Shown: piece after piece, positions 1 to 8,175 of the stretch
Position numbering within the stretch: the stretch's first letter is position 1
Layout: every line of letters starts with the position of its first letter
Source of the DNA: Pseudobdellovibrionaceae bacterium
Lineage (GTDB): Bacteria; Bdellovibrionota; Bdellovibrionia; Bdellovibrionales; JAMPXM01
Direction: 5' to 3'
DNA length: 18,260 nucleotides
Assembly (NCBI GenBank): GCA_016791465.1
Contig: JAEUWE010000456.1
Coordinates: 1-18,260 of the forward strand
Notes under the pieces: model-generated
What the model was told of the DNA's origin: nothing
Databases searched by the model: none
Seen by the model: only the letters and a program-made list of their open reading frames with translations
Made by a program: the position numbers and the translations under genes

Positions 1-555
1 TCCGTTGACCGGGTCACCGCCGATACCGACGCAGGTCGATTGGCCATAACCCAGTTTTGTCAGCTGACCAACGGCTTCATAAGTCAGAGTTCCGGAGCGC
101 GAAAGTACGCCGATACGACCTGGCTTATGAATATGGCCAGGCATAATTCCGATTTTGCATTCTCCGGGAGTGATCACGCCTGGGCAGTTCGGGCCAACAA
201 GGCGTGTCTTCTTGCCCTCCATGAATCGGCGAACTTTGACCATATCGAGAACAGGAATGCCCTCGGTGATACAGACAACCAAGTCGAGCTCTGCATCAAC
301 GGCTTCCATGATCGCATCAGCAGCGAACGGCGGTGGAACGTAGATCACAGACGCGTTGGCGCCGGTTTTCTCTTTTGCTTCGGCAACAGTATCGAACACG
401 GGTAGGCCAATATGCTGTGTTCCGCCTTTTCCAGGAGTCACACCACCGACCATTTTTGTTCCGTAGGCAACGGCCTGTTCCGAGTGGAATGTGCCCTGCG
501 CTCCGGTGAAGCCTTGGCAGATAACTTTGGTATTCTTATTGATCATAATTGCCAT
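1..555 (-). CDS. sucD: Succinyl-CoA synthetase (succinate-CoA ligase) alpha subunit, C-terminus cut off by window edge
   Basis: SucD is the CoA-binding and phospho-histidine subunit of succinyl-CoA synthetase. The enzyme converts succinyl-CoA to succinate with substrate-level phosphorylation in the TCA cycle. The visible 185 codons begin [20 protein letters not shown] and show the CoA-binding Rossmann region ([14 protein letters not shown], about residues 15-28), GGVTPGKGG, the [12 protein letters not shown] segment, ITEGIP and [10 protein letters not shown], all typical of the family. The active-site histidine lies beyond the left edge and cannot be checked. The start is ATG at 555, 3 bases after the sucC stop, with GGGAAG as a ribosome binding site upstream. 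An in-frame ATG at 546 is a less likely alternative. It is the last visible gene of the icd-mdh-sucC-sucD operon. Confidence 0.96.
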   Translation of the reverse strand, partial: MAIMINKNTKVICQGFTGAQGTFHSEQAVAYGTKMVGGVTPGKGGTQHIGLPVFDTVAEAKEKTGANASVIYVPPPFAADAIMEAVDAELDLVVCITEGIPVLDMVKVRRFMEGKKTRLVGPNCPGVITPGECKIGIMPGHIHKPGRIGVLSRSGTLTYEAVGQLTKLGYGQSTCVGIGGDPVNG

Positions 556-558
556 GGC

Positions 559-1725
559 TTACTTCCCTTTCACCGCGTTCACGATTTTCTGAGCGCCGTC
601 AGTGAGATCGTTCGCAGGAATAATATTCAGGCCGCTTTCAGCCAGGATCTTTTTGCCGAGATCGACGTTGGTACCTTCAAGGCGAACAACGAGCGGAACC
701 TTCAGGCCGATTTCTTTTGATGCCGCAATGACACCTTCAGCAATGATGTCGCACTTCATGATGCCGCCAAAAATATTCACAAAGATGCCTTTTACGTTTG
801 GATCTTTGAGAATGATTTTGAACGCGTTTGTCACCTTCTCTTTATTGGCGCCGCCGCCAACATCGAGGAAGTTGGCGGGGCTGCCGCCGTGAAGCTTGAT
901 GATATCCATCGTCGACATTGCCAGGCCTGCGCCGTTGACCAAGCAGCCGATGTTGCCGTCGAGCTTGATAAACGCGAGATCGTACTTCGAAGCTTCAACT
1001 TCAGCCGGATCCTCTTCTGTGAGGTCGCGGAGTTCCATGATCTCGGGGTGACGGAAAAGCGCGTTTGAGTCGAAGTTCATCTTCGCATCAAGTGCGATCA
1101 CGTCTCCCTCAGCCGTTTCGACCAACGGATTGATCTCGGCGATCGAACAATCGCACTCTTCGTAGGCCTTGTAGAGACCCATAAAGAACTTTGCCGCTTT
1201 TGCGGCGACTTTATCCTTCAGGCCAACAGCGAATGCGAGTTGACGAGCTTGGAAAGCCTGAAGGCCAACAGCGGGGTCAACGACAACACGGTGGATTTTC
1301 TCAGGGTGCTTTTCGGCAACCTCTTCGATTTCAACGCCACCTTCAGCCGAAGCCATAACGATGGTGCGACCCGTTTTGCGATCGAGAAGGACGGCAACAT
1401 AGTACTCTTTCTTAATGTTGCAGCCGGCTTCGATGTAAACCTTGTTGACCTGTTTGCCTTCGGGCCCTGTCTGATGCGTGATCAGGGTCATGCCCAGCAT
1501 CTTCTTCGCGAGATCGCGAACTTCGTCCGTCGATTTTGCGATCTTAACGCCGCCGCCTTTACCGCGGCCACCAGCGTGAATCTGTGCTTTAACCACGAAA
1601 ATTCCGCCGCCGATTGCCTTGGCTGCTTCAACTGCTTTATCAGCGGTTTCAGCAACGAATCCTTTTAATGTCGAAACTCCGTATTTACGGAGAATCTCTT
1701 TGGCCTGGTATTCATGAATATTCAT
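559..1725 (-). CDS. sucC: Succinyl-CoA synthetase (succinate-CoA ligase) beta subunit
   Basis: SucC is the nucleotide-binding beta subunit that pairs with SucD. The protein has 388 residues, the same length as E. coli SucC. It starts [17 protein letters not shown], the family N-terminus. An ATP-grasp fold follows with Lys46 ([18 protein letters not shown], about residues 44-61) and the metal-binding [15 protein letters not shown] region in the middle. The C-terminal ligase domain carries [22 protein letters not shown] and [11 protein letters not shown]. The ATG lies one base after the mdh stop codon, so the two genes are probably translationally coupled, and the GGAA ribosome binding site is inside the end of mdh. 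Whether it prefers ATP or GTP cannot be decided here. Nothing looks damaged. Confidence 0.98.
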   Translation of the reverse strand: MNIHEYQAKEILRKYGVSTLKGFVAETADKAVEAAKAIGGGIFVVKAQIHAGGRGKGGGVKIAKSTDEVRDLAKKMLGMTLITHQTGPEGKQVNKVYIEAGCNIKKEYYVAVLLDRKTGRTIVMASAEGGVEIEEVAEKHPEKIHRVVVDPAVGLQAFQARQLAFAVGLKDKVAAKAAKFFMGLYKAYEECDCSIAEINPLVETAEGDVIALDAKMNFDSNALFRHPEIMELRDLTEEDPAEVEASKYDLAFIKLDGNIGCLVNGAGLAMSTMDIIKLHGGSPANFLDVGGGANKEKVTNAFKIILKDPNVKGIFVNIFGGIMKCDIIAEGVIAASKEIGLKVPLVVRLEGTNVDLGKKILAESGLNIIPANDLTDGAQKIVNAVKGK

Positions 1726-1726
1726 C

Positions 1727-2674
1727 TTAGAATTCCAATTTCTTGAGAGCGTCGACGAGCTCTTGAACGGCTTTGATCGAGTGATCGAGGCCTTTGCGCT
1801 CTTCTTCGTTCAGTTTCAGTTCGATAACTTGCTCAAGACCTTTTCCGCCAATTTTGCAGAGAACGCCGATGAACAGGTTGTTCACGCCATACTCTCCAGT
1901 GAGGAGGGCGGCACAGGGGAGAATGCGCTTTTGGTCTTTCAAAATCGCTTCAGCCATTTGGACAGCCGATGCTGATGGAGCATAGTATGCCGAGCCTGTT
2001 TTCAAGAGGCCAACGATCTCGGCGCCGCCATTGCGTGTACGGGTGACGATGGCATCGATCTTTTCTTTTGGCATGATCTCCTGAAGCGGAACTCCGCCAA
2101 CCGAGCAGTGGCGCGGCATTGGAACCATGGTGTCGCCGTGTCCGCCAAGAACAAACGCGTTGACGTCTTTCACTGAAACCTTGAGTTCTTCAGCGATGAA
2201 CGACTTCATGCGGGCGCCATCGAGAACGCCGGCCATGCCGATCACGCGCTCTTTTGGAAATCCAAGGACATCCTTTGCAACATAAGACATCGCATCGAGA
2301 GGGTTTGAAACGACGATGACCACAGAGTTTGGTGCGTGTTGTTTTACGCCCAAGCAAACTTCTTTCATGATCTTTGCGTTTGTTGCCAAAAGGTCATCGC
2401 GGCTCATACCCGGTTTGCGGGGGAGTCCGGCGGTGATGATGACCACGTCGGCCCCGGCGATATCAGCGTAGTTGCTGGTGCCGGTGATGCGCGAGTCGAA
2501 AAGCTCAACCGGCGAGGCCTCGAACAAATCGAGAGCCTTTCCCTTTGCGGCGCCGTCGTTGACGTCGAGAAGAACCACATCACCGAGCTCTTTTGCTGCT
2601 GCCCAGTGTGCGCATGTTGATCCGACAAAGCCTGCGCCGATGACGGCGACCTTTTTTCTTTGATGTGCTGCCAT
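1727..2674 (-). CDS. mdh: Malate dehydrogenase (LDH-like type), NAD-dependent
   Basis: It oxidises malate to oxaloacetate in the TCA cycle. The 315-residue protein has the N-terminal nucleotide-binding GAGFVGS (residues 13-19) and an Asp at the end of strand beta-2 (LLDVND, about 35-40), which points to NAD rather than NADP. The substrate loop [12 protein letters not shown] carries Arg86 and Arg92; Arg in this loop is the malate-type signature, whereas lactate dehydrogenases have Gln. Later come Asp152 and Arg155 (VLDGAR) and the catalytic His179 (GGHGD). This places it in the LDH-like MDH group rather than the E. coli Mdh type. A strong AAGGAG ribosome binding site precedes ATG 2674. It follows icd by 64 bases and almost abuts sucC, so co-transcription is likely. 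Confidence 0.97.
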   Translation of the reverse strand: MAAHQRKKVAVIGAGFVGSTCAHWAAAKELGDVVLLDVNDGAAKGKALDLFEASPVELFDSRITGTSNYADIAGADVVIITAGLPRKPGMSRDDLLATNAKIMKEVCLGVKQHAPNSVVIVVSNPLDAMSYVAKDVLGFPKERVIGMAGVLDGARMKSFIAEELKVSVKDVNAFVLGGHGDTMVPMPRHCSVGGVPLQEIMPKEKIDAIVTRTRNGGAEIVGLLKTGSAYYAPSASAVQMAEAILKDQKRILPCAALLTGEYGVNNLFIGVLCKIGGKGLEQVIELKLNEEERKGLDHSIKAVQELVDALKKLEF

Positions 2675-2712
2675 TTTAATTCTCCTTAAAGTTCAAAATA
2701 TAAAATCAAGGG

Positions 2713-2730
2713 GCAAGACCGGAGTCTCGC
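2713..2730 (-). other. Short hairpin between icd and mdh
   Basis: A 7-bp stem (2713-2719 with 2724-2730, one G-T wobble) and a 4-base loop lie between the icd stop and the mdh ribosome binding site. On the minus strand it is followed by CCCTTGATTTTATATTTTG, which is T-rich but not a clean T-run. It could be a weak terminator, a processing site or a stabiliser of the upstream mRNA that sets the icd:mdh ratio. It could also be chance. Confidence 0.35.
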
Positions 2731-2738
2731 ACGAATAC

Positions 2739-3986
2739 TTACATACGGCTGATGATCTCTTTGCCGAACTCCGAACACTTCAGCAGAGTTGCGCCTTCCA
2801 TTTGACGGTGGAAGTCGTAAGTCACGCGTTTCGCGACGATGGCGGCGCCGAGGCCCTTTTCGACCATGTTCGCAGCTTCGCGCCAGCCCATGTACTCCAA
2901 CATCATCACGCCAGAGAGGATAACCGAGCCGGGGTTCACTTTGTCTTGGCCCGCGTACTTTGGCGCTGTGCCGTGAGTGGCTTCGAACACTGCAAAGCCA
3001 TCGCCGATGTTGCCACCAGGAGCGATGCCGAGTCCGCCGACTTGGGCCGCCAGAGCATCAGACATATAGTCACCATTCAAGTTCGGCAGTGCGAGGACAG
3101 AGTATTCATCTGGGCGCAACAGCGCCTGTTGGAACATATTGTCGGCAATGCGGTCCTTTACGATGATTTTGCCAGCAGGCGCTTTTCCGCCATGGTTGTC
3201 CCAAAGTTCCTGTTCGGTGATCGTGATGTCGCCGAACTCCTCTTTCGCCAACTGGTAACCCCAGTCCTTGAACGCACCTTCTGTGAACTTCATGATGTTG
3301 CCCTTGTGAACCAGAGTCACACTGGGGCAGTTGTAGGCGATCGCATGTTCAATCGCTTTACGCACCAAGCGCTTTGTGCCGAAAGCCGACATCGGCTTAA
3401 TGCCGATTGCGCTGTTTTCGCGAATTGATTTACCGTGCTTTTTTGCAAGCGCGATGAACTCGTTTGCTTCAGGCGAACCAGCCTGGAACTCAACTCCAGC
3501 ATAAACATCCTCGATGTTTTCGCGGAAGATCGTCATGTCGACCTTCTGAGGCTCTTTTACAGGAGCCGGGACGCCGGAGTAGTACTTCACCGGACGAACG
3601 CATGCATAGAGGTCGAGCTCTTTGCGGAGGGCGACGTTCAAAGAACGGATGCCTTTTCCAACCGGAGTTTCGAGCGGTCCCTTAATAGACACGACGAACT
3701 CTTTAATCGCAGTCAGTGTCTCTTCTGGGAAGAAGTTGCCGTTATAAAGCTGAGTCGCTTTCTGACCGGCGTAAACTTCGCACCAATGAATTTTGCGCTT
3801 TCCGCCGTATGCTTTTGCAACAGCGGCGTCGAACACCTCGACCGATGCTTTCCAAATATCGGCGCCGATGCCGTCACCCTCAATGAAGGTCACGATGGGT
3901 TGATCGGGGCACTCGATTTTGCCGTTTGCGCCGATTCGAATTTTCTGTCCTGTGGTTGGAACCTTGATTTTTTCGTACGATGCCAT
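2739..3986 (-). CDS. icd: Isocitrate dehydrogenase, NADP-dependent
   Basis: It performs oxidative decarboxylation of isocitrate to 2-oxoglutarate. The start is ATG 3986 ([10 protein letters not shown]), preceded by AGAGGAA at good spacing, giving 415 residues against 416 in E. coli. A longer in-frame reading back to 4085 has no support. The substrate-site segment [16 protein letters not shown] (about residues 112-127) includes Ser115, the equivalent of the serine phosphorylated by AceK in E. coli. The block [20 protein letters not shown] is nearly identical to the E. coli enzyme. NADP specificity is supported by [15 protein letters not shown] (Lys-Tyr) and the C-terminal YDFHR arginine. It is the first gene of the operon. 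The upstream gene is divergent, so the promoter should lie in 3987-4136. Whether AceK regulation exists cannot be told from this window. Confidence 0.98.
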   Translation of the reverse strand: MASYEKIKVPTTGQKIRIGANGKIECPDQPIVTFIEGDGIGADIWKASVEVFDAAVAKAYGGKRKIHWCEVYAGQKATQLYNGNFFPEETLTAIKEFVVSIKGPLETPVGKGIRSLNVALRKELDLYACVRPVKYYSGVPAPVKEPQKVDMTIFRENIEDVYAGVEFQAGSPEANEFIALAKKHGKSIRENSAIGIKPMSAFGTKRLVRKAIEHAIAYNCPSVTLVHKGNIMKFTEGAFKDWGYQLAKEEFGDITITEQELWDNHGGKAPAGKIIVKDRIADNMFQQALLRPDEYSVLALPNLNGDYMSDALAAQVGGLGIAPGGNIGDGFAVFEATHGTAPKYAGQDKVNPGSVILSGVMMLEYMGWREAANMVEKGLGAAIVAKRVTYDFHRQMEGATLLKCSEFGKEIISRM

Positions 3987-4025
3987 GGATTCCTCTGCGG
4001 TTTTGTGTACGATGTTGAAGACCTT

Positions 4026-4054
4026 TGAATAGTGCAGCAATCGCGTATCGGCAA
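4026..4054 (-). promoter_or_regulatory. Candidate promoter for the icd-mdh-sucCD operon
   Basis: On the minus strand TTGCCG (4054-4049) and TATTCA (4031-4026) are separated by 17 bases, about 40 bases upstream of the icd start. The -35 matches consensus at 4 of 6 positions and the -10 at 3 of 6, so this is a weak call. The 150-bp divergent gap 3987-4136 must hold promoters in both directions. I could not pick a convincing one for the plus-strand operon. Confidence 0.3.
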
Positions 4055-4136
4055 AACTTAATTGCATCGACAGGTCGTGGAGCAAGTCTTGGACAGTAAA
4101 ACGTCAGAACTGAACCATCATTCGAGTCGAGAAAAG

Positions 4137-4889
4137 ATGGCCCAGTCAGTCGTGGAGCTGCAAGGCGTGACGGTAAAGTTCGGCCTTCACGAGCGCTTAA
4201 AGAATGTTCATCTTGCGGTGGGTCGTGGCGAAATGCTGGCGGTGATGGGCCCCAGCGGTTCGGGAAAGTCTCTGCTTCTTAAGGTGATGGTCGGGCTTGT
4301 TTCTCCTACGGCGGGCGCGGTTTACGTGGATGGTCGAGCGCTGACTTCGCTCAGTACTCAAGAGACCGTTTCTCGCAATTCTCGGATTGGAATGCTGTTT
4401 CAGCGCAATGCACTTTTCGATTCGCTGACAGCCATTGAAAACGTGTGTTTTCCACAGATCGAAACGCTCGGTGTGTCTGAAAAACAGGCAATTGAATTTT
4501 CAAAGGAGCTTCTCGCGAGCGTCGGACTCTCTGCGGCTGCAGAGCGTTATCCATCTGAGATGAGTGGTGGAATGCAAAAGCGCCTCGGAATTGCGCGCGC
4601 TCTTGCGCTGCGTCCTGAGTTTCTGCTCTTTGATGATCCAACGGCGGGCCTTGATCCAATAACAAGCCGCTCCATTATGCGCCTCATTAAAGAGCTGCAG
4701 ATTCAAAATAAGGCCACGGCTGTGGTCGTGACCAATGAAGTGGCGCGCGCCTATCAGGTCGCTGATCGAATGCTACTGACCTTTGCTGGAGAGGCATTGG
4801 ATGTTGGTTCTCCCGAGCAGGCTCGTGCACATCGCGATCCACGCGTCGTGCAGTTTCTCAAAGGAGAGACCGAGGGGCCACTGCGATGA
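4137..4889 (+). CDS. Mla/MCE-type ABC transporter ATPase 1, MlaF-like, with degenerate catalytic residues
   Basis: This is a cytoplasmic ATPase of the MlaF family, which powers lipid transport across the envelope together with MlaE permeases and MCE proteins. ATG 4137 (MAQSVVELQG) gives 250 residues. The reading frame is open back to 4062, but that extension overlaps the icd promoter region. Visible are Walker A GPSGSGKS (38-45), Q-loop Gln89 (MLFQRNALFD) and signature MSGGMQKR (142-149). The C-terminus DPRVVQFLKGETEGPL resembles the MlaF tail. Two key residues are changed: Walker B is LLFDDP, with Asp167 in place of the catalytic Glu, and the switch motif is VVVTNE, with Asn200 in place of His. 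It overlaps the next gene by ATGA (4886-4889). The residue pattern suggests a poor ATP hydrolyser acting with the intact partner. Confidence 0.93.
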   Translation: MAQSVVELQGVTVKFGLHERLKNVHLAVGRGEMLAVMGPSGSGKSLLLKVMVGLVSPTAGAVYVDGRALTSLSTQETVSRNSRIGMLFQRNALFDSLTAIENVCFPQIETLGVSEKQAIEFSKELLASVGLSAAAERYPSEMSGGMQKRLGIARALALRPEFLLFDDPTAGLDPITSRSIMRLIKELQIQNKATAVVVTNEVARAYQVADRMLLTFAGEALDVGSPEQARAHRDPRVVQFLKGETEGPLR

Positions 4890-5653
4890 CGACCTCTTCA
4901 ACCGCGCTGGCGATCGACTTTCAAAATGTGGTGAAGCGATTTGGAGAGCGCACGGTTCTCAAGGGTATTAACCTGGAAGTGAAACGCGGCGAAATTCTCT
5001 TTATTCTCGGAACCTCAGGCACTGGAAAGTCGGTCCTCCTCAAGACGTTGGTTGGCCTGTTGCGTGCGGATGAAGGAAATATTCTCATCGAAGGCAAAGA
5101 TGTCGCTCATCTCTCAGAAGAGGACTACCTTCCCATTCGACGTCACTGCGGCATGGTTTTTCAGCACCCAGCGCTTTTTGATTCAATGACCGTGGGGCAA
5201 AACATCGCCTTCGGTCTGATGAAGCACGAGCGCAAAACTTACGAGCAGGCACTACCGCGCGTTCGAGAGTGTCTGGAACTTGTTGGTTTGAGCGGTGTGG
5301 AAGATCGCAATGCCAACGAGATCTCCTATGGAATGCAGAAGCGAGTCAGCCTTGCCAGAACGCTGGCCGTTGGTCCCCGTATTTTGCTTTTTGACGAACC
5401 AACGACGGGTCTTGATCCGATTACAACACGTCAGATCAATAATTTGATCCGCGATCTCTCGCGACGGCTCCAGACCACCGCGCTTGTCGTCAGTCACGAC
5501 ATGGAGTGTGCGCTTGAAATCGCCGACCGCATCATCGTCTTGAGCGAGGGGCAAATCGTTGAACAGGGCGACGTTGAGCACATTTTGAAGAGCAAGGTGC
5601 CGTTGGTTGTCGACTTTTTGGCCGAAGCAAAAGCGTCACGAGGTGACGCATGA
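4886..5653 (+). CDS. Mla/MCE-type ABC transporter ATPase 2, MlaF-like, with intact catalytic residues
   Basis: This second ATPase of the same operon is 255 residues long and clearly homologous to the first. It has Walker A GTSGTGKS (42-49), Q-loop Gln93 (MVFQHPALFD), Walker B LLFDEP with catalytic Glu171 and switch His204 (VVSHDM). Its signature is unusual: ISYGMQKR (146-153), with Tyr148 replacing the first Gly of SGG. It therefore supplies a full set of Walker residues but an altered signature, the mirror image of ATPase 1. ATGA overlaps at both ends (4886-4889 and 5650-5653) indicate translational coupling with its neighbours. Homology and position support a heterodimer with ATPase 1 rather than a separate transporter. 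The start ATG 4886 is the only sensible one. Confidence 0.94.
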   Translation: MTTSSTALAIDFQNVVKRFGERTVLKGINLEVKRGEILFILGTSGTGKSVLLKTLVGLLRADEGNILIEGKDVAHLSEEDYLPIRRHCGMVFQHPALFDSMTVGQNIAFGLMKHERKTYEQALPRVRECLELVGLSGVEDRNANEISYGMQKRVSLARTLAVGPRILLFDEPTTGLDPITTRQINNLIRDLSRRLQTTALVVSHDMECALEIADRIIVLSEGQIVEQGDVEHILKSKVPLVVDFLAEAKASRGDA

Positions 5654-6426
5654 ATTTATTAAAGGCGATCGGCGAATGTGTCCTTTTTATTCGCGAGGGC
5701 ACTAGTGTTCTGATGCGACACGGAGTCCATCGTCATGAGGTTTTCAACCAAATCTGGCGCGTGACTTCACAAAGCCTTCCGACAACGGCCGTGGCGGGCT
5801 TCTTTGTTGGCGCGGTGATGACCGTTCAGTTCACATTGCAGGTCAAAGCTTACGGGGCTCTCGGGTATCTGGGAGGACTTTCGACGAGTGGTACCGTGCG
5901 CCAGGTTGGTCCGCTTCTCATTGCCTTCATGCTCAGCGGAAAAGTCGGTGCATTCACTGCTGCTGAACTGGGAACGATGCGCGTGACTGAACAAATCGAT
6001 GCGATTCGCTGTCTCGGGGCCAATCCGTTCCAAGAGATCATCATTCCCCGCGTGCTCGCGATTATCGCATCAAGTTTCGCACTGCTTTCGGCAGGTCTCT
6101 TGATGTCTATATTTGGTGGCCTTTTGTTGGCGAAAGTCTTCGCGGGAATCAACGCCGACGAATATCTTCGGCATATTCCAACTCTGATCAGCTGGCCCTC
6201 CATTGCGCTTGGTCTCTTTAAATGTCTCGTCTTTGCCGTTGTTCTGGCGACGATCTGCACGTTTAAAGGATACAATGCCTCCGGCGGCGCTCGCGGAGTC
6301 GGCCGCGCCGTGGTTGAGACCGCCGTTTCGACCATGGTTGCACTTGTTGTCGCCGATTGGGGCACGAGCCTTCTGGCGGATGCCCTGCTTGTGCTGTTGA
6401 GTTCGATGATCGGGAGGACGGCGTGA
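5650..6426 (+). CDS. MlaE-like ABC transporter permease 1
   Basis: This integral inner-membrane permease belongs to the MlaE/YrbE family, 258 residues. An amphipathic N-terminal stretch of about 35 residues is followed by several hydrophobic helices. The family hallmark VGPLLIAFMLSGKVGAFTAA leads into ELGTMRVTEQIDAI, the conserved cytoplasmic loop that in MlaE meets the ATPase. The C-terminal FKGYNASGGARGVGRAVVET is likewise typical. Among the two permeases here it is closer to classical MlaE. ATG 5650 overlaps the stop of ATPase 2 as ATGA, and its own stop overlaps the GTG start of permease 2. In E. coli MlaE is a homodimer at the core of MlaFEDB. Two distinct permease genes here suggest a heterodimer, as YrbE A/B pairs do in actinobacterial Mce systems. 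Confidence 0.95.
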   Translation: MNLLKAIGECVLFIREGTSVLMRHGVHRHEVFNQIWRVTSQSLPTTAVAGFFVGAVMTVQFTLQVKAYGALGYLGGLSTSGTVRQVGPLLIAFMLSGKVGAFTAAELGTMRVTEQIDAIRCLGANPFQEIIIPRVLAIIASSFALLSAGLLMSIFGGLLLAKVFAGINADEYLRHIPTLISWPSIALGLFKCLVFAVVLATICTFKGYNASGGARGVGRAVVETAVSTMVALVVADWGTSLLADALLVLLSSMIGRTA

Positions 6427-7172
6427 ACGCGGCGGTCACTTTCGTTCTCGACTTTTCGGCGCTGACCTATCGATCGCTCGTGGCAGCTGTCACCCCCCCT
6501 TATCGCCTGCGCGATGTGATTCGCCAGATTGATACGGTCGCGGTCGACAGCCTCCTTATAATAGTGTTCTGCGTTTGTGCGGCGGCGATGGTCACGATCC
6601 TTGAGGCGTCGTTTCACATGAAGCTGCTGATTCAGAATGACTCGATGGTACCGGGCTTTGCCGCGATGTTGATTCTGCGCGAGCTCGGAGCCGTCGTGAT
6701 GGCGCTTCTCGTGACCTCTCGATCTGGCGCTGGAATGGCGGCCGAAGTGGGCACTATGCAAGTCACCGAGCAGATCGACGCCATTAAGATGCTGGGTCTT
6801 GATCCCGTGCGGTTTATCGTGGCTCCCAGGCTTATCGGCTGCGCAATTGCCGGCGCGATTCTCAGTCTCTTTGCCAACGTCATCTGCTTGTTGGCGGCGA
6901 TGGGTGTTTCGGTGATCAAGCTTGGTTACACCGCGGGAACATTCTCGGCGATGGCACGGCCCTTCATTTCGGCGCAAGACCTTTGGTTTGCCGTCATAAA
7001 AGGAACCGTATTCTGTGCTGTGATTCCGCTTTTCTCCTGTTTCTTTGGATTTCGATGCCAGTCCGGCGCTGAAGGCGTCGGTATGGCGACAACAAACGCG
7101 GTGGTGGCGACATCTGTTGCGATCATCGTACTCGACTTTGGACTCTCTTTCTTCTTCTCAACCTTCTATTGA
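6423..7172 (+). CDS. MlaE-like ABC transporter permease 2
   Basis: This is a second MlaE/YrbE-family permease, 249 residues from the GTG at 6423. That start overlaps the preceding TGA and sits 5-6 bases after a GGGAGGA ribosome binding site. A longer frame from 6357 would run deep into permease 1 and is rejected. It carries the family loop EVGTMQVTEQIDAIKMLGLDP and a C-terminal GFRCQSGAEGVGMATTNAVV, but the helix before the loop reads ILRELGAVVMALLVTSRSGAG rather than the VGPLL form of permease 1. The two permeases therefore look like diverged paralogues, not a recent duplicate. It should pair with permease 1 in the membrane and contact the two ATPases. It is followed 21 bases later by the MCE protein. 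Confidence 0.94.
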   Translation: MNAAVTFVLDFSALTYRSLVAAVTPPYRLRDVIRQIDTVAVDSLLIIVFCVCAAAMVTILEASFHMKLLIQNDSMVPGFAAMLILRELGAVVMALLVTSRSGAGMAAEVGTMQVTEQIDAIKMLGLDPVRFIVAPRLIGCAIAGAILSLFANVICLLAAMGVSVIKLGYTAGTFSAMARPFISAQDLWFAVIKGTVFCAVIPLFSCFFGFRCQSGAEGVGMATTNAVVATSVAIIVLDFGLSFFFSTFY

Positions 7173-7193
7173 TTCGCTTTTAATGACGGAGAC

Positions 7194-7985
7194 ATGATGA
7201 ACCTTAAATTATCGCCCGAAGCTAAAGTTGGAGCTCTCTTTCTTGCGTCATTGGCCCTTGTTGCGGGCTTTATTTGGTACCTCGGCGTCCTCAACCCCTT
7301 CTCGTCAGTTTATGAGTTGAAAGTCGGATACAACTTCGCTGGCGGAGTTGAGGTGGGCTCTCCGGTCCGAGTGATGGGTATCAAAGTCGGCAAAGTGAAA
7401 TCCATCGACTTTGCGCCGGACCAGAAGTCTGAGAGCGGCGAAGAGGTTAAACTGTCGATCACGCTCACCATCAGCAAGGAAGCGTGGCCAACCGTGCATC
7501 GCGATTCGCGCTTCTATATCAATCTGGCCGGAGTGATCGGCGAGAAGTTTATTGAAATCACTCCCGGAGCCGCGGATTCGCCTCCACTTCAACCCGGACA
7601 GTTTGTTCGCGGTGAAGATCCGCCCCGAATCGACCAACTCATCTCTCAGAGTTACGGTTTGGCCGGAAAAATTCTCGATATGGTGGAGAAGAACGAGGGT
7701 TCTGTTGTCGACACCGTCGAAAAAATGAACGCACTCGTAAATAATTTGAACAAGACTCTCGTCTTGCTCGAAAAAACCTCAAAAAACAAAGAAGTCGGCC
7801 GGGTTTTGTCCAACGTCGCCCAGATTTCGGACGACATTTTGATCCTCACATCCAAGCTTCGAGGCCAAGATGCACAGAAAACGATGGATCTTTTGCACCG
7901 ACTTTTGTGGCGCTTAGACAAGTTAGACGAGCCCGCGATTCGCAACTTTCTGCAAAAAGAAGGCATCAAAGCGAAGCTATTTTAG
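7194..7985 (+). CDS. MCE (MlaD-like) lipid-transport protein with membrane anchor and helical C-terminus
   Basis: This is the periplasmic substrate-channel subunit of the operon. MCE proteins such as MlaD form hexameric rings on top of the permease. The 263-residue protein has a short cytoplasmic N-terminus and one membrane anchor (about 12-31). A single MCE domain follows (about 39-125), with the markers VGYNFAGGVEVGSPVRVMGI and FYINLAGVIGEKFIEITPG. The region 145-263 is hydrophilic and probably helical, much longer than the short MlaD tail of E. coli (183 residues in total). It could extend the ring into a tube or contact an unknown outer partner. Two adjacent ATGs exist; the second (7197) has better spacing from GGAG. 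No MlaA, MlaB or MlaC homologue lies beside it. It is the last gene of the operon. Confidence 0.94.
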   Translation: MMNLKLSPEAKVGALFLASLALVAGFIWYLGVLNPFSSVYELKVGYNFAGGVEVGSPVRVMGIKVGKVKSIDFAPDQKSESGEEVKLSITLTISKEAWPTVHRDSRFYINLAGVIGEKFIEITPGAADSPPLQPGQFVRGEDPPRIDQLISQSYGLAGKILDMVEKNEGSVVDTVEKMNALVNNLNKTLVLLEKTSKNKEVGRVLSNVAQISDDILILTSKLRGQDAQKTMDLLHRLLWRLDKLDEPAIRNFLQKEGIKAKLF

Positions 7986-8068
7986 CGTTTGATACTCGTC
8001 GACTTTTGGTCGAGATCGATATTTAGAGAAGTCCTTTTCGATCACACATCTGCGTTTCGCTATATTCT

Positions 8069-8095
8069 TGAAAGCCGCTCCAGGAGCGGCTTTCA
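8069..8095 (+). terminator. Strong hairpin after the Mla-like operon, without T-run
   Basis: A 13-base arm (8069-8081, TGAAAGCCGCTCC) and its perfect complement (8083-8095) form a very stable GC-rich stem with a minimal loop. The downstream sequence GCGTTTGTCC has no T-tract, so it is not a canonical intrinsic terminator. It most likely protects or ends the Mla operon mRNA. Confidence 0.6.
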
Positions 8096-8122
8096 GCGTT
8101 TGTCCTGACCGAATTTAGAAAT

Positions 8123-8151
8123 AAAAAACCCCCGAGGTTCACTCGAGGGTT
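8123..8151 (-). terminator. Intrinsic terminator of the small basic peptide gene
   Basis: On the minus strand AACCCTCGAG (8151-8142) pairs with CTCGGGGGTT (8136-8127) with one mismatch and a 5-base loop, followed by a run of six T (8128-8123). It lies 25-53 bases after the stop of the 29-codon gene, as expected for its terminator. Confidence 0.8.
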
Positions 8152-8175
8152 CCGAAGTTCAACTTCTAAAAAAGA

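Noticed and set aside
3435..4028. 197-codon plus-strand open frame opposite icd
   Set aside because: It is a shadow of icd codon structure; icd is conserved along its whole length.
3987..4085. 33-residue N-terminal extension of icd
   Set aside because: ATG 3986 has a good ribosome binding site and gives the normal family N-terminus and length.
4062..4136. N-terminal extension of ATPase 1 from ATG 4062
   Set aside because: The extra 25 residues do not resemble MlaF proteins, and homology begins just after the ATG at 4137. The extension lies in the icd promoter region.
5850..6977. Long minus-strand open frame (375 codons) across both permease genes
   Set aside because: It is antisense to two clearly conserved MlaE-like genes and its product is rich in Arg, His and Ser with no domain, as expected from a shadow frame.
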